The position numbers and the translations under genes are program-made. A DNA stretch of 64,000 bases from Actinoplanes siamensis (GTDB lineage Bacteria; Actinomycetota; Actinomycetes; Mycobacteriales; Micromonosporaceae), in NCBI RefSeq assembly GCF_016862395.1, contig NZ_BOMW01000028.1, positions 1 to 64,000 on the forward strand, given 5' to 3'. The notes beneath the pieces are model-generated. The model saw nothing but the letters and a program-made list of their open reading frames with translations, had not been told where the DNA came from and ran no database searches. Shown here in pieces: positions 44,833-53,213 of the stretch. Each line of letters opens with the position of its first letter. Position 1 is the stretch's first letter.

Positions 44833-45981
44833 TCAGGACGGGGTGGCCGGGGTGGGGACGCCGGCGAACGGGATCACCGCCGGGGCCGTGTCCCGCTCCC
44901 CCGCCGGGTGCCGCCAGAGGCCCCGGCGGCGCAGCTCGGGCAGCACCCCCTCGCCGAACCAGTACGCCTCCTCCAGGTGCGGGTACCCGGAGAGGACGAA
45001 CTCCGAGATGCCCAGCGCCGCGTACTCCTCGATCCGGTCGGCGACCTCGGTGTGGCTGCCGACCAGCGCGGTGCCGGCGCCGCCGCGGACCAGGCCGACG
45101 CCGGCCCACAGGTTCGGCGCGACGACCAGGCCGTCGCGGTTGCCGCCGTGCAGGTCGAGCATCCGGCGCTGGCCCTCGGACTCGCTGCGGCGCAGCCCGG
45201 CCTGGACCGTGGCGATGTCCGCCTCGGAGACGTTGCTCAGCAGCCGGGAAGCCTCGGCCCAGGCGTCCTGCGCGGTGTCCCGGGTGATCACGTGCAGCCG
45301 GATGCCGAACCTCATGTCCGGCTTGAGCGTGCGGATCCAGGCCAGCTTCTCGGCCACCTGGGCGGGCGGCTCACCCCAGGTCAGGTAGACGTCGGCGTGC
45401 CCGGCCGCGACCGGGCCGGCGGCCTTCGAGGAACCGCCGAAGTAGATGGCCGGCGGCACCTCGGGCACCCGGGAGAGCTTCGCGCCCTCCACGCGCACGT
45501 GCTCACCCTCGTACGACACCGTCTCACCCCTCAGCAACCCCCGGACCACCGTGAGGAACTCGGCGGTGCGCGCATAGCGCGCCTGTTTGTCCAGGAAGTC
45601 CCCGAACTGTCGCTGCTCGCTGGACTCGCCACCGGTGACCACGTTGAGCAGCAGCCGGCCGCCGGACAGCCGCTGGAACGTCGACGACATCTGCGCCGCC
45701 AGGGTCGGCGAGATCAGCCCCGGGCGGAACGCGACGAGGAACTTCAACCGCTCGGTGACCTCGGTCAGCATCGCCGTGGTCAGCCACGCGTCCTCGCACC
45801 AGGCGCCGGTCGGGGTGAGCGCGCCGACGAAGCCCAGCTGCTCGGCGCTGCGCGCGATCTGGCCGAGATAGCCGATGGTCAGCGGCCGCACCCCGCCCGC
45901 CGAGCCGACCGGGGTGCCGTGCCCGCCACCCACGATGTCCCGGCCGTCGCCGTTGGTCGGCAGAAACCAGTGGAAGTCCAT
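44833..45981 (-). CDS. ssuD: SsuD-like alkanesulfonate monooxygenase (FMNH2-dependent)
   Basis: A 382-residue luciferase-fold enzyme starting MDFHWFLPTNGDGRDIVGG, characteristic of SsuD, which uses FMNH2 and O2 to cut C-S bonds and release sulfite. NVVTGGESSEQRQFGDFL and IYFGGSSKAAG are further SsuD-like stretches. The needed FMN reductase is not nearby. It is divergent from a sulfite oxidase-like gene, which would detoxify the sulfite, and its promoter region carries the same 17-bp site found at the sulfonate importer. The ribosome site is weak (TAGG). Close relatives act on other sulfonates or dibenzothiophene, so the substrate is open. Confidence 0.87.
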   Translation of the reverse strand: MDFHWFLPTNGDGRDIVGGGHGTPVGSAGGVRPLTIGYLGQIARSAEQLGFVGALTPTGAWCEDAWLTTAMLTEVTERLKFLVAFRPGLISPTLAAQMSSTFQRLSGGRLLLNVVTGGESSEQRQFGDFLDKQARYARTAEFLTVVRGLLRGETVSYEGEHVRVEGAKLSRVPEVPPAIYFGGSSKAAGPVAAGHADVYLTWGEPPAQVAEKLAWIRTLKPDMRFGIRLHVITRDTAQDAWAEASRLLSNVSEADIATVQAGLRRSESEGQRRMLDLHGGNRDGLVVAPNLWAGVGLVRGGAGTALVGSHTEVADRIEEYAALGISEFVLSGYPHLEEAYWFGEGVLPELRRRGLWRHPAGERDTAPAVIPFAGVPTPATPS

Positions 45982-46003
45982 GACCCGGAGCCTACCCAGA
46001 TCT

Positions 46004-46020
46004 CCCATCGAGTCGATAGG
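46004..46020. promoter_or_regulatory. Shared sulfur-locus operator, copy A
   Basis: Plus strand CCCATCGAGTCGATAGG; read toward ssuD it is CCTATCG-ACT-CGATGGG. It lies in the 49-base gap between the divergent ssuD-like and sulfite oxidase-like genes. Both arms are identical to the copy at 57462-57478 and nearly palindromic to each other, so it is probably the site of a dimeric regulator acting on sulfur genes. Confidence 0.72.
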
Positions 46021-46030
46021 ATGCTCCAGC

Positions 46031-47249
46031 ATGATCGATGAGGCTGCATACGACGAGGCCCGCCTGCGCGACTGGGCGGCAGGGCGGGCCCGCGGATTCT
46101 CCCGGCGGAACCTCTTCGCCCTCGCCGCGGCGGTCGGCACGGCCGGCCTGGTCCCGTCCCCGGCCCGGGCGGCGGACTCGCCCATCGTCAAACCGCTGCC
46201 GCCCGAACTGTTCACGGTGCTCGGCACGAACGCGGAGACGAAGTGGTCGGCGCTCAAGGACCAGGGGTACCTCGTACCGGTGGACCGGTTCTTCGTCCGC
46301 AATCACACCAGCACGCCGCGCCTCGACGGATCGACCTGGCACCTGGAGATCTCCGGCAGCGGCCTGCGCGGCGAGGCCGCCCACCTGACCCTCGCCGACC
46401 TGCGCCGGCTGCCGGCACGGACCCACACGGTCACCGTCGAGTGCGCCGGCAACGGCCGCGGCTACTTCGGCACACAGCAGGGACAGACCGTTTCCGGCAC
46501 GGCGTGGGGCCTGGGCGCCGTGGGCGTGGCCCGCTGGCGCGGGGTGCCGCTGTCCACCGTCCTGCGCCGGGTCGGCCTGCGCCGCGACGCGCTGGACGTA
46601 CAGGCCGCGGGGCTCGACCCGAACTACGTCACCGGCGGCGTCGACCTGGGGCCGGTACGGCGCCCGATGCCGCTGGCCAAGGCTCTGGACGACGTGCTGC
46701 TGGCCTACGAGATGAACGGCGAGCCGCTGCCCCCGGACCACGGCTTCCCGGTCCGGCTGATCGTGCCGCGCTGGATCGGCATCTCGTCGATCAAGTGGGT
46801 CGGGACGATCGACGTCTCCGCGGAACCGCTGTTCTCGCCCTGGAACACCCAGTTCTACCGGCTGTTCGGGCCGGGGTTCCCGGCCGAGGGCCGCCCCTTC
46901 GACCGGCAGGTGATCAAGAGCGCCTTCGAGCTGGACCCGGGAACCACGTTCACGGCCGGCCGCCGGGTTCGCCTGACCGGCCGCTCGTGGTCGGCGGGGG
47001 GGGCCGATCCGCGAGGTCGAGGTGAGCACCGACGGCGGCGTCTCGTGGCGGCGCGCCCGGTTCGCCGGCCCCTCTTACGAGGGGGCGTGGCAGCGCTGGG
47101 AACTCGATTGGCGGCCGGCCGCCGGCGCCCATTCACTGCTGGCCCGGGCCACCGACGTGCACGGCAATTCCCAGCCGGACGTGGCGCGTTACAACACGCT
47201 CGGATATCTGTTCGACGCGGTGGTCCGGGTACCGGTCACCGCCGCATGA
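46031..47249 (+). pseudogene. Tat-exported sulfite oxidase-like molybdoenzyme, frameshifted at a G8 run
   Basis: The gene encodes a molybdopterin oxidoreductase of the sulfite oxidase family: Tat signal SRRNLF (RR at 25-26), a molybdopterin domain with the Mo-binding Cys138 in VECAGNGRG, then the start of the dimerisation domain. At about residue 322 eight Gs (46996-47003) stand where seven are needed; the true continuation PIREVEVSTDGGVSWRR and the end PVTAA (to 47249) lie in the next frame. Corrected length is 405 residues; uncorrected, the frame runs 309 residues of non-homologous sequence to 47926. It would oxidise sulfite from SsuD to sulfate. Real slippage and sequencing error are both possible. 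Confidence 0.87.
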
Positions 47250-47250
47250 A

Positions 47251-47281
47251 ATCGGGCCGGGGCGAATCGCCCCGGCCCGAT
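47251..47281. terminator. Bidirectional terminator
   Basis: A 31-base hairpin with perfect 15-bp arms (ATCGGGCCGGGGCGA and its complement) around a single A, starting 1 base after the oxidoreductase stop and ending 12 bases before the converging CsbD-like gene stop. It can serve both. Confidence 0.88.
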
Positions 47282-47293
47282 CCCGCACCCCAT

Positions 47294-47467
47294 TCAGGAC
47301 GTGAAGGCGTCCTTGATCTTCTCGCCGGCCTGCTTCAGGTTCGAGCTGGTCTGGTCCGCCTTGCCCTCGGCCTCCAGACGCTCGTCGTCGGTGGCCTTGC
47401 CGACGCCTTCCTTGACCTTGCCGCCGAGTTCCTCGGCCTTGTTGTCGACCTTGTCGTCGAAAGCCAC
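47294..47467 (-). CDS. CsbD-like stress protein
   Basis: A 57-residue, highly charged helical protein of the CsbD family: DDKVDNKAEELGGKVKEGVG then ATDDERLEAEGKADQ, the family's A-A/K repeat. CsbD proteins accumulate under general stress; their molecular job is unknown. GTG 47467 follows GGAGG at 6 bases. A stress-sigma-type promoter (GGTAT-N15-GGGTAA) lies about 41-66 bases upstream, in line with sigma-B control of CsbD in other Gram-positives. Confidence 0.88.
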   Translation of the reverse strand: MAFDDKVDNKAEELGGKVKEGVGKATDDERLEAEGKADQTSSNLKQAGEKIKDAFTS

Positions 47468-47847
47468 AGCGCACCTCCGGGGGTTCAAGTCTGCTTCACC
47501 CGTTGCATTACCCACCGGCGCCGTTCTCATACCTCGCCTTTCCGGGTGACGCTGTCCCCGGTCGCATTCACATTTCGCATCTCGTGCGCCCCGTCGCCCG
47601 GTCTCGCCTCCCCGTGTCTCCCCGCCCCCGCGTCGCGTGTCGCGCGCCGAACCGGAGTCGGGCGCGACGCCCGCCCTGAACGCGACACGTCCTCCCGGCT
47701 GGCGCTCAGAGGTCCCTCGCCGACCTCGAGACACCCTGAGCGCGAGCCGACGGCTGGAACGCGCGGCGCTCCCCGGACCGCGTTGCCGGGCGTGTCGGGC
47801 GTGGGCGAGTTGCTGCGTTATGGTGGGCGGCGACCCGGGGAGCGTGG
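47468..47847. other. Divergent intergenic region, CsbD-like gene and lacI
   Basis: About 380 bases. Near the CsbD-like gene is the promoter listed separately; the rest is C-rich, with no gene supported. The promoter for the LacI gene should lie near 47800, but only its GGGGAG ribosome site is clear. Confidence 0.5.
47508..47533 (-). promoter_or_regulatory. Sigma-B/sigma-F-like promoter for the CsbD-like gene
   Basis: On the minus strand GGTAT (47533-47529), a 15-base spacer, then GGGTAA (47513-47508). This matches actinobacterial stress-sigma promoters (about GnnT(T)-N14-17-GGGTA). It would start transcription roughly 35 bases before the GTG. Confidence 0.5.
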
Positions 47848-49014
47848 ATGCCGTCAAGGAAGGCCGTCAGCGGGTCGGAGGGTGCGCCCGGAGGCGCCGC
47901 GGCGTCCGCGGCCAAGCCCCGGGTGAAGGGCACCGCAAGAACAGAAAGAACTTTCACGAGCGCCCCGAAAAGCGCCCCCAAAAGCGGCAAACCCACCTCC
48001 ACCGATGTGGCGGCGGCGGCCGGGGTCTCCCGATCGGCGGTGTCGTTCGCGTTCAACAACCCGCAACGGATCTCCGCGGCCACCCGCGAGCGGATCCTGG
48101 CCGTGGCCGAGGAGCTCGGCTACCGACCCAGCACGCTGGGCCGGATGCTGCAGGCCGGCACGACCAACTCGATAGGCGTGCTGCTGCCGCAGCGGCTGGC
48201 GCAGATCCTGGAGAATCCGTACTACTCCCGCTTCCTGATGGGCGTCGGGCAGGTGTGCGACCAGGAGGGCTACACCCTGCTGCTCACCCCGCCGCTGCAG
48301 GACTCGGTGCTCAAGGCGATCCCGTACGCCGCGGTCGACGGGTTCATCGTCTGCGGGCTGGAGATCGACCGCGGCGAGGTGGCCGAACTGGACCGGCGCG
48401 GGATCCCGTTCGTGCTGATCGACTCGGACCGGCACGAGGGCGCCCCGCACGTCGAGGTGGACGACCGCGGCGGCGCCCGCGAGGTGGCCCGTTACCTGCT
48501 GGAGCTCGGCCACCGCCGGCTCGCGGTGCTCTCCATCGACCCCGGCCCGGACGCCGCCGTGCGTGGCTACCGCGGCCCGCTCGGCCGCCGCCTGGCCGGC
48601 ATCGGGGACGCGCTGGCCGAGGTCGGCATGACCCTGGACGACGTGCGGCTGGCCGAGGTTCCGGCGACCCGCTCGGACGGGTACCACGCCACGAAGGCTC
48701 TCCTGCCGGGCGCGCCGACGGCCATCCTGGCGCTCTCCGACGTGCTGGCCTACGGCGCGGTGGACGCCCTCCAGGAGCTCGGCGTCGACGTGCCCGGCGA
48801 CGTGTCGGTGACCGGCTTCGACGATCTCGCCGAGTCGGCCTGGTTCCGCCCGCGCCTGACCACGGTCCGGCAGCCGATCGTGACCAAGGGCCGGATGGCC
48901 GCCGACTTCCTGATCTCGGCGATCCGCGGCGAGGACCAGCACCCGCACCAGACTCTCGGCACGTCCCTGATCGTGCGCGACTCAGCCGCAAAAAAGCCGA
49001 TAAAGCCGGCGTAG
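47848..49014 (+). CDS. LacI-family transcription regulator
   Basis: A 388-residue repressor. A lysine-rich tail of about 50 residues precedes the helix-turn-helix (STDVAAAAGVSRSAVSFAFNNP, given here from its core VSRSAVSF) and the hinge helix TLGRMLQAG; the rest is a periplasmic-binding-protein-like sugar domain with IGVLLPQ and the dimer region SVTGFDDLAESAWFRP. ATG 47848 has GGGGAG 5 bases upstream. It is followed by an alpha-glucosidase gene with palindromes in between, so it probably represses that gene, and possibly the alpha-glucoside importer at 10703, in response to a sugar. Confidence 0.9.
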   Translation: MPSRKAVSGSEGAPGGAAASAAKPRVKGTARTERTFTSAPKSAPKSGKPTSTDVAAAAGVSRSAVSFAFNNPQRISAATRERILAVAEELGYRPSTLGRMLQAGTTNSIGVLLPQRLAQILENPYYSRFLMGVGQVCDQEGYTLLLTPPLQDSVLKAIPYAAVDGFIVCGLEIDRGEVAELDRRGIPFVLIDSDRHEGAPHVEVDDRGGAREVARYLLELGHRRLAVLSIDPGPDAAVRGYRGPLGRRLAGIGDALAEVGMTLDDVRLAEVPATRSDGYHATKALLPGAPTAILALSDVLAYGAVDALQELGVDVPGDVSVTGFDDLAESAWFRPRLTTVRQPIVTKGRMAADFLISAIRGEDQHPHQTLGTSLIVRDSAAKKPIKPA

Positions 49015-49021
49015 CGCAGTC

Positions 49022-49074
49022 CTTGCAATAACTTGCAGCAAGAAACCATCCGTCAGACTATGTAACACGTGTTA
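49022..49074 (+). promoter_or_regulatory. Operators between lacI and the alpha-glucosidase gene
   Basis: Two elements: CTTGCA direct repeats (49022 and 49032), the second within the perfect palindrome CTTGCAGCAAG (49032-49042); and TAACACGTGTTA (49063-49074), a perfect 12-bp palindrome. CTTGCAG-type repeats are known operators of Streptomyces maltose/amylase regulators of the LacI family. The second palindrome overlaps where a -35 would lie for a TACCGT -10 (49083-49088), so binding would repress the gene. Confidence 0.68.
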
Positions 49075-49097
49075 GTTGCCTGCTACCGTTCGCTGCC

Positions 49098-50777
49098 ATG
49101 ACTGAGCAACTGGTCGCACCGCCCACCGTCGAGGCGCCGCCGGCATCCTGGTGGCGCAACGCGGTCATCTACCAGATCTACCCGCGCAGCTTCGCCGACT
49201 CCAACGGCGACGGGATCGGCGACCTGCCCGGCATCACCAGCCGGCTGCCGTACCTCAAGGATCTCGGCGTGGACGCGGTCTGGCTCTCCCCGTTCTACGC
49301 GTCGCCGCAGGCGGACGCGGGCTACGACGTCTCCGACTACCGCACCGTCGACCCGATCTTCGGCACCGTCGCCGACGCCGCCGAGCTGATCACCGGCGCG
49401 CACGCGCTGGGCCTGCGGGTCATCGTCGACCTGGTGCCCAACCACTCGTCCGACCAGCACGAATGGTTCCAGCGGGCGCTCGCCGAGGGGCCCGGCTCAC
49501 CGTTCCGCGAGCGCTACCACTTCCGCCCCGGCAAGGGCGAGAACGGCGAGCTGCCGCCGAACGACTGGCCGTCCATCTTCGGCGGTCCGGCCTGGACCCG
49601 GGTTCCCGACGGCGAGTGGTACCTGCACCTGTTCGCCGCCGAGCAGCCCGACTTCAACTGGGGCCACCCGGCGGTCCGCGACGAGTTCAAGACCATCCTG
49701 CGGTTCTGGCTCGACCAGGGCGTCGACGGCTTCCGGATCGACGTGGCGCACGGCCTGGTGAAGCAGGACGGCCTGCCGGACGTCGGCGCGGACGCCGAGT
49801 GGCACCTGCTGGGCGTCGGCGAGAGCCCGTGCTTCGACCGCGACGGCGTGCACGAGATCTACCGTTCCTGGCGGCGGATCCTGGACGAGTACCCGGGCGA
49901 GCGGATCGCGGTCGCCGAGGCGTGGGCGCCGAACCTGGCCCGGGTCTCGCACTACGTCCGCGAGGACGAGCTGCACCAGGCGTTCAACTTCAGCTACCTG
50001 GGCACCGCGTGGAACGCGCACGAGCAGCGCCGGATGATCGACGACTCGCTGGCCGCGATGAGCGCGGTCGGCGCCCCGGCCACCTGGACGCTGTCCAACC
50101 ACGACGTGGTCCGGCACACCACCCGGCTGATGCAGACCGGCGAGGGCGAGGTGGCCGGCCGGCGGGCGGTCGCCGTCGACGAGGCGGCCGGGCTACGGCG
50201 GGCCCGGGCGGCCAGCGCGCTGATGCTGGCGCTGCCCGGCTCGGCGTATCTCTACCAGGGCGAGGAGCTGGGCCTGCCGGAGGTTCTGGACCTGCCGCCG
50301 GAGGCCCGCCAGGACCCGGCGTTCCACCGCGCCGACGGCCAGGACGGCTACCGGGACGGCTGCCGGGTGCCGATCCCGTGGAGCGGGGACGCCGCGCCGT
50401 ACGGCTTCGGCCCGCAGGGCGGCACGAGCTGGCTGCCGCAGCCGGCGTCCTGGGCCCGGCTGAGCGTGGCCGCGCAGGCCGAGACGCCCGGCTCGACCCT
50501 GGAGCTGTACCGCACCGCGCTCGCCGTGCGCCGCGCCCACCCGGCGCTGCGGCCGGACGGCAACCTGCGCTGGGTGACCGCGCCGGCCGGAGTGCTGGCG
50601 TTCGAGCGGGAGGTCGCCGGCGCGCCGGTGTTCCGCTGCACGGTCAACATGAGCGACCAGCCGGTGTCCGTCGGGCGGCCCGGTGAGCTGCTGCTCGCCA
50701 GCGGCCCGATCGAGGGCGGCCCGGACGAGGTCGTGCTGCCGCCGGACACCACGGTCTGGTGGTCCCTCTCCAGCTGA
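49098..50777 (+). CDS. GH13 alpha-glucosidase
   Basis: A 559-residue cytoplasmic glycoside hydrolase of family 13, oligo-1,6-glucosidase/alpha-glucosidase type. It starts WWRNAVIYQIYPRSFADSNGDG; the four conserved regions are visible as VDLVPNHSS, GFRIDVAHG (nucleophile Asp), VAEAWAPN (acid/base Glu) and LSNHDVVRH (stabilising Asp). No ribosome site precedes the ATG, but a TACCGT 9 bases upstream would suit a leaderless transcript. It lies 84 bases after the LacI gene and is followed by a strong terminator. It would split maltose- or isomaltose-type sugars taken up from outside. Confidence 0.93.
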   Translation: MTEQLVAPPTVEAPPASWWRNAVIYQIYPRSFADSNGDGIGDLPGITSRLPYLKDLGVDAVWLSPFYASPQADAGYDVSDYRTVDPIFGTVADAAELITGAHALGLRVIVDLVPNHSSDQHEWFQRALAEGPGSPFRERYHFRPGKGENGELPPNDWPSIFGGPAWTRVPDGEWYLHLFAAEQPDFNWGHPAVRDEFKTILRFWLDQGVDGFRIDVAHGLVKQDGLPDVGADAEWHLLGVGESPCFDRDGVHEIYRSWRRILDEYPGERIAVAEAWAPNLARVSHYVREDELHQAFNFSYLGTAWNAHEQRRMIDDSLAAMSAVGAPATWTLSNHDVVRHTTRLMQTGEGEVAGRRAVAVDEAAGLRRARAASALMLALPGSAYLYQGEELGLPEVLDLPPEARQDPAFHRADGQDGYRDGCRVPIPWSGDAAPYGFGPQGGTSWLPQPASWARLSVAAQAETPGSTLELYRTALAVRRAHPALRPDGNLRWVTAPAGVLAFEREVAGAPVFRCTVNMSDQPVSVGRPGELLLASGPIEGGPDEVVLPPDTTVWWSLSS

Positions 50778-50818
50778 CACCGGCCCGGCCACCCTCGGAC
50801 GGTGCGGGTGGGCGGGGA

Positions 50819-50861
50819 GTGCGGGCGTGGCGCGTCCGAGAGGGACGGGCCACGCCCGCAC
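50819..50861 (+). terminator. Long hairpin terminator after the alpha-glucosidase gene
   Basis: A 13-bp outer stem (GTGCGGGCGTGGC with GCCACGCCCGCAC) and an inner CGTCC-GAGAG-GGACG stem form one long hairpin, followed by CGTGTTT. Confidence 0.88.
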
Positions 50862-50912
50862 CGTGTTTGCAAGGTCACCCGAACCCTCAACTGATTCTCG
50901 GGGCCGCCGATC

Positions 50913-53213
50913 GTGCGGGACATGCGACCAGTGGAACGACCGGCCCGCACGGCCGGGCGCATTCTGCTCCTGGCCTGCCTCTGGGCCGGGCTGAGCATCG
51001 TGCTCGGCGTCGCCGGCGTCCTGGCGGACACGCCGCCGGCCTGGCTGCTCTGGCCGAGCGGGATCGCGGCGGCCGGGACCGCGGCGTACGCCTGCCTGGT
51101 CACCGCGGCGGCGACCCCGGGCACCGCACGGCTGTTCTGGCGGCGGCTCGCCGCCGCCGCCGCGCTGCTCACCGCCGGCACCGTGTGTCACGCCACGCAG
51201 ACCGTGCTGGCCGGGCACCCGACGTCGGTGAACCTGCTCAGCGCCACGTGCTATCTGGGCGCGATCGCCGGCGTCGCCTACGCCATGGTGCGTCTGCCGC
51301 ACCCACCTCGCGGCTGGCGGGTCAACCTGGCGATGTGCCTGGACGTCGCCGTGGTCGGGGTGGCCGCCGTGCTGGTCATCTCGTACTTCCTGTGGAGCAT
51401 GCCGGTGCCGGTCCCGGGCCCGCCGGGCGGGCGGCCGCCGATGGGCCTGCCGATGCCCGGCCTGGCCGCGGGGCTGCTGCTGATCATGGTGGTCACCGCG
51501 CTCACCGCCGTGGTGACGGTGATCCGCGTCGGGGTCACCGGCGCCGGGCCGGTGCACGGTCCCGCGCTCTGGTACCTGGCCCCGATGGGGCTGCTGCCCC
51601 CGACCGCCTGGCTGATCTACCCGGTGGTCCGGGACTGGCCGCACCTGAGCGTCACGGCGATCGTGATGCCGCCGCTGGGACTGATGTTCGCCCTGGCCGG
51701 GCGGTCCCAGATGGGTCACGGCGGGCGGCCGCCCCGGACGGTGAGCCGGCACTGGGTGCGGCGCTGGCGGCGGATCAGCGTGGTGCCGTACGCCGCGGTC
51801 GTGGTCACCGTCGGCATGCTGGTCTTCGTCACCGCGCACCGCGGCTTCCTCCCGCCCGGCCTGGCCGGCGGCTCGATCCTGCTGACCATGCTGGTGGTGA
51901 TCCGGCAGATCGTCGCCCTCTCCGACAACACGGTGCTGCTGGAGCGCCTGGAGGAGCAGGCCAACCACGACGACCTGACCGGGTTGCCGAACCGGCGGAT
52001 GTTCGCCGCCACCCTGCAGCAGCGCACCGCGCCGGGCGCGGTCGCGGTCTGCGACCTGGACGGTTTCGGCACGCTCAACGATCGGCTCGGCGACGAGCGG
52101 GGGGACGTGCTGCTGCGCGCCGCGGCCGCCCGGATCGCGGCGACGTTCGGCCCGGACGCGCTGGTCGCCCGGCTGCTCGGCGACGAGTTCGGCGTCCTGG
52201 TCCCGGGCGGCGCGGAGCACCTGGGCGAGCGGCTGGTCCGCGCGTTCCGGCTGCCGTTGCGGGTGGACGGGCACGATCTGCTGGTCACGGTCACCGTCGG
52301 GGTGGCCGCCGGCCGCGACGAGGTGGTCCCGGACCTGCTGCGCCGCGCCGAGCTGGCCCTCAAGGCCGCCAAGCGGGCCGGCGCCAACCGGTTCCAGGAG
52401 CACACCGCCGAACTCGACGACACCGCGCAGCACGACGCCGACCTGGCCGCGGCCCTGCGCCGGGGCCTGGACATGGGCGAGTTCCGGCTGGCCTACCAGC
52501 CGATCGTGGAGTTGCCCGGCGGCCGGATCACCGGGGTGGAGGCCCTGATCCGCTGGCAGCCGGCGGACGGCCCGCCGGTGTCGCCGGCCGAGTTCATCCC
52601 GGTCGCCGAGCAGACCGGGTTGATCCTCGACCTGGGTCTCTGGGTGGTCGAGACGGCCTGCGCGGACGCGGCGCGGTGGCAGCGGCGGTACGGCGCGGAC
52701 GCGCCCCGGGTCAACATCAACGTGTCGGCCCGGCAGCTGCTCGACCCGGACCTGCCGGATCAGGTCGCCTCGACGATGGCCCGGTACCGGCTGGACCCCG
52801 ACAAGATCACGCTGGAGATCACCGAGACCGCGGTGTTCGGCGGCGGAGCGGCGCTGAGCACCGTCCGGGAGCTGCGCGCGCTCGGCGTCGGCCTGGCGCT
52901 CGACGACTTCGGCACCGGCCAGTCGTCGCTGACGCTGCTGCGGACCTGCCCGGTCACCACGCTGAAGGTGGACAAGTCGTTCATCGACGAGCTGAACGGC
53001 ACCGCCGAGCAGGAGGCGATCGCCACCTCGCTGAGCACGATCGCGGCGACGCTGGGGTTACGCGCGGTCGCCGAGGGCGTCGAGACCCGGGAGCAGGCTG
53101 TCCGGCTCGAGGCCCTCGGCTACCGCTACGCGCAGGGATACTACTTCGCCAAACCGGGGCCCGCGGCGGCGATCGACGCGGCCCTGGAGGACAAGGTCCG
53201 GCTTCAGCAGTAG
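50913..53213 (+). CDS. Membrane GGDEF-EAL protein (cyclic di-GMP turnover)
   Basis: A 766-residue protein. About eight membrane helices (20-325) form an N-terminal sensor of unknown type; then a GGDEF domain (about 345-500) and an EAL domain (about 515-755). The GGDEF signature reads LGDEF (near 421), with the first Gly replaced, so cyclase activity is doubtful. The EAL domain keeps EAL (near 541), the DDFGTG loop, KVDKSFI and EGVET, so c-di-GMP phosphodiesterase activity is likely, with the GGDEF part perhaps sensing GTP. The GTG start at 50913 has no strong ribosome site; ATG 50922 is an alternative. It converges on the peptidase gene with a 10-base overlap. Confidence 0.88.
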   Translation: MRDMRPVERPARTAGRILLLACLWAGLSIVLGVAGVLADTPPAWLLWPSGIAAAGTAAYACLVTAAATPGTARLFWRRLAAAAALLTAGTVCHATQTVLAGHPTSVNLLSATCYLGAIAGVAYAMVRLPHPPRGWRVNLAMCLDVAVVGVAAVLVISYFLWSMPVPVPGPPGGRPPMGLPMPGLAAGLLLIMVVTALTAVVTVIRVGVTGAGPVHGPALWYLAPMGLLPPTAWLIYPVVRDWPHLSVTAIVMPPLGLMFALAGRSQMGHGGRPPRTVSRHWVRRWRRISVVPYAAVVVTVGMLVFVTAHRGFLPPGLAGGSILLTMLVVIRQIVALSDNTVLLERLEEQANHDDLTGLPNRRMFAATLQQRTAPGAVAVCDLDGFGTLNDRLGDERGDVLLRAAAARIAATFGPDALVARLLGDEFGVLVPGGAEHLGERLVRAFRLPLRVDGHDLLVTVTVGVAAGRDEVVPDLLRRAELALKAAKRAGANRFQEHTAELDDTAQHDADLAAALRRGLDMGEFRLAYQPIVELPGGRITGVEALIRWQPADGPPVSPAEFIPVAEQTGLILDLGLWVVETACADAARWQRRYGADAPRVNINVSARQLLDPDLPDQVASTMARYRLDPDKITLEITETAVFGGGAALSTVRELRALGVGLALDDFGTGQSSLTLLRTCPVTTLKVDKSFIDELNGTAEQEAIATSLSTIAATLGLRAVAEGVETREQAVRLEALGYRYAQGYYFAKPGPAAAIDAALEDKVRLQQ

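Noticed and set aside
47250..47926. Coding sequence continuing the frameshifted oxidoreductase frame
   Set aside because: The continuation has no homology, runs through a bidirectional terminator and a CsbD-like gene on the other strand; it is a product of the frameshift.
48170..48176. CGATAGG, a half of the sulfur operator
   Set aside because: It lies inside the LacI coding sequence and has no matching second arm.
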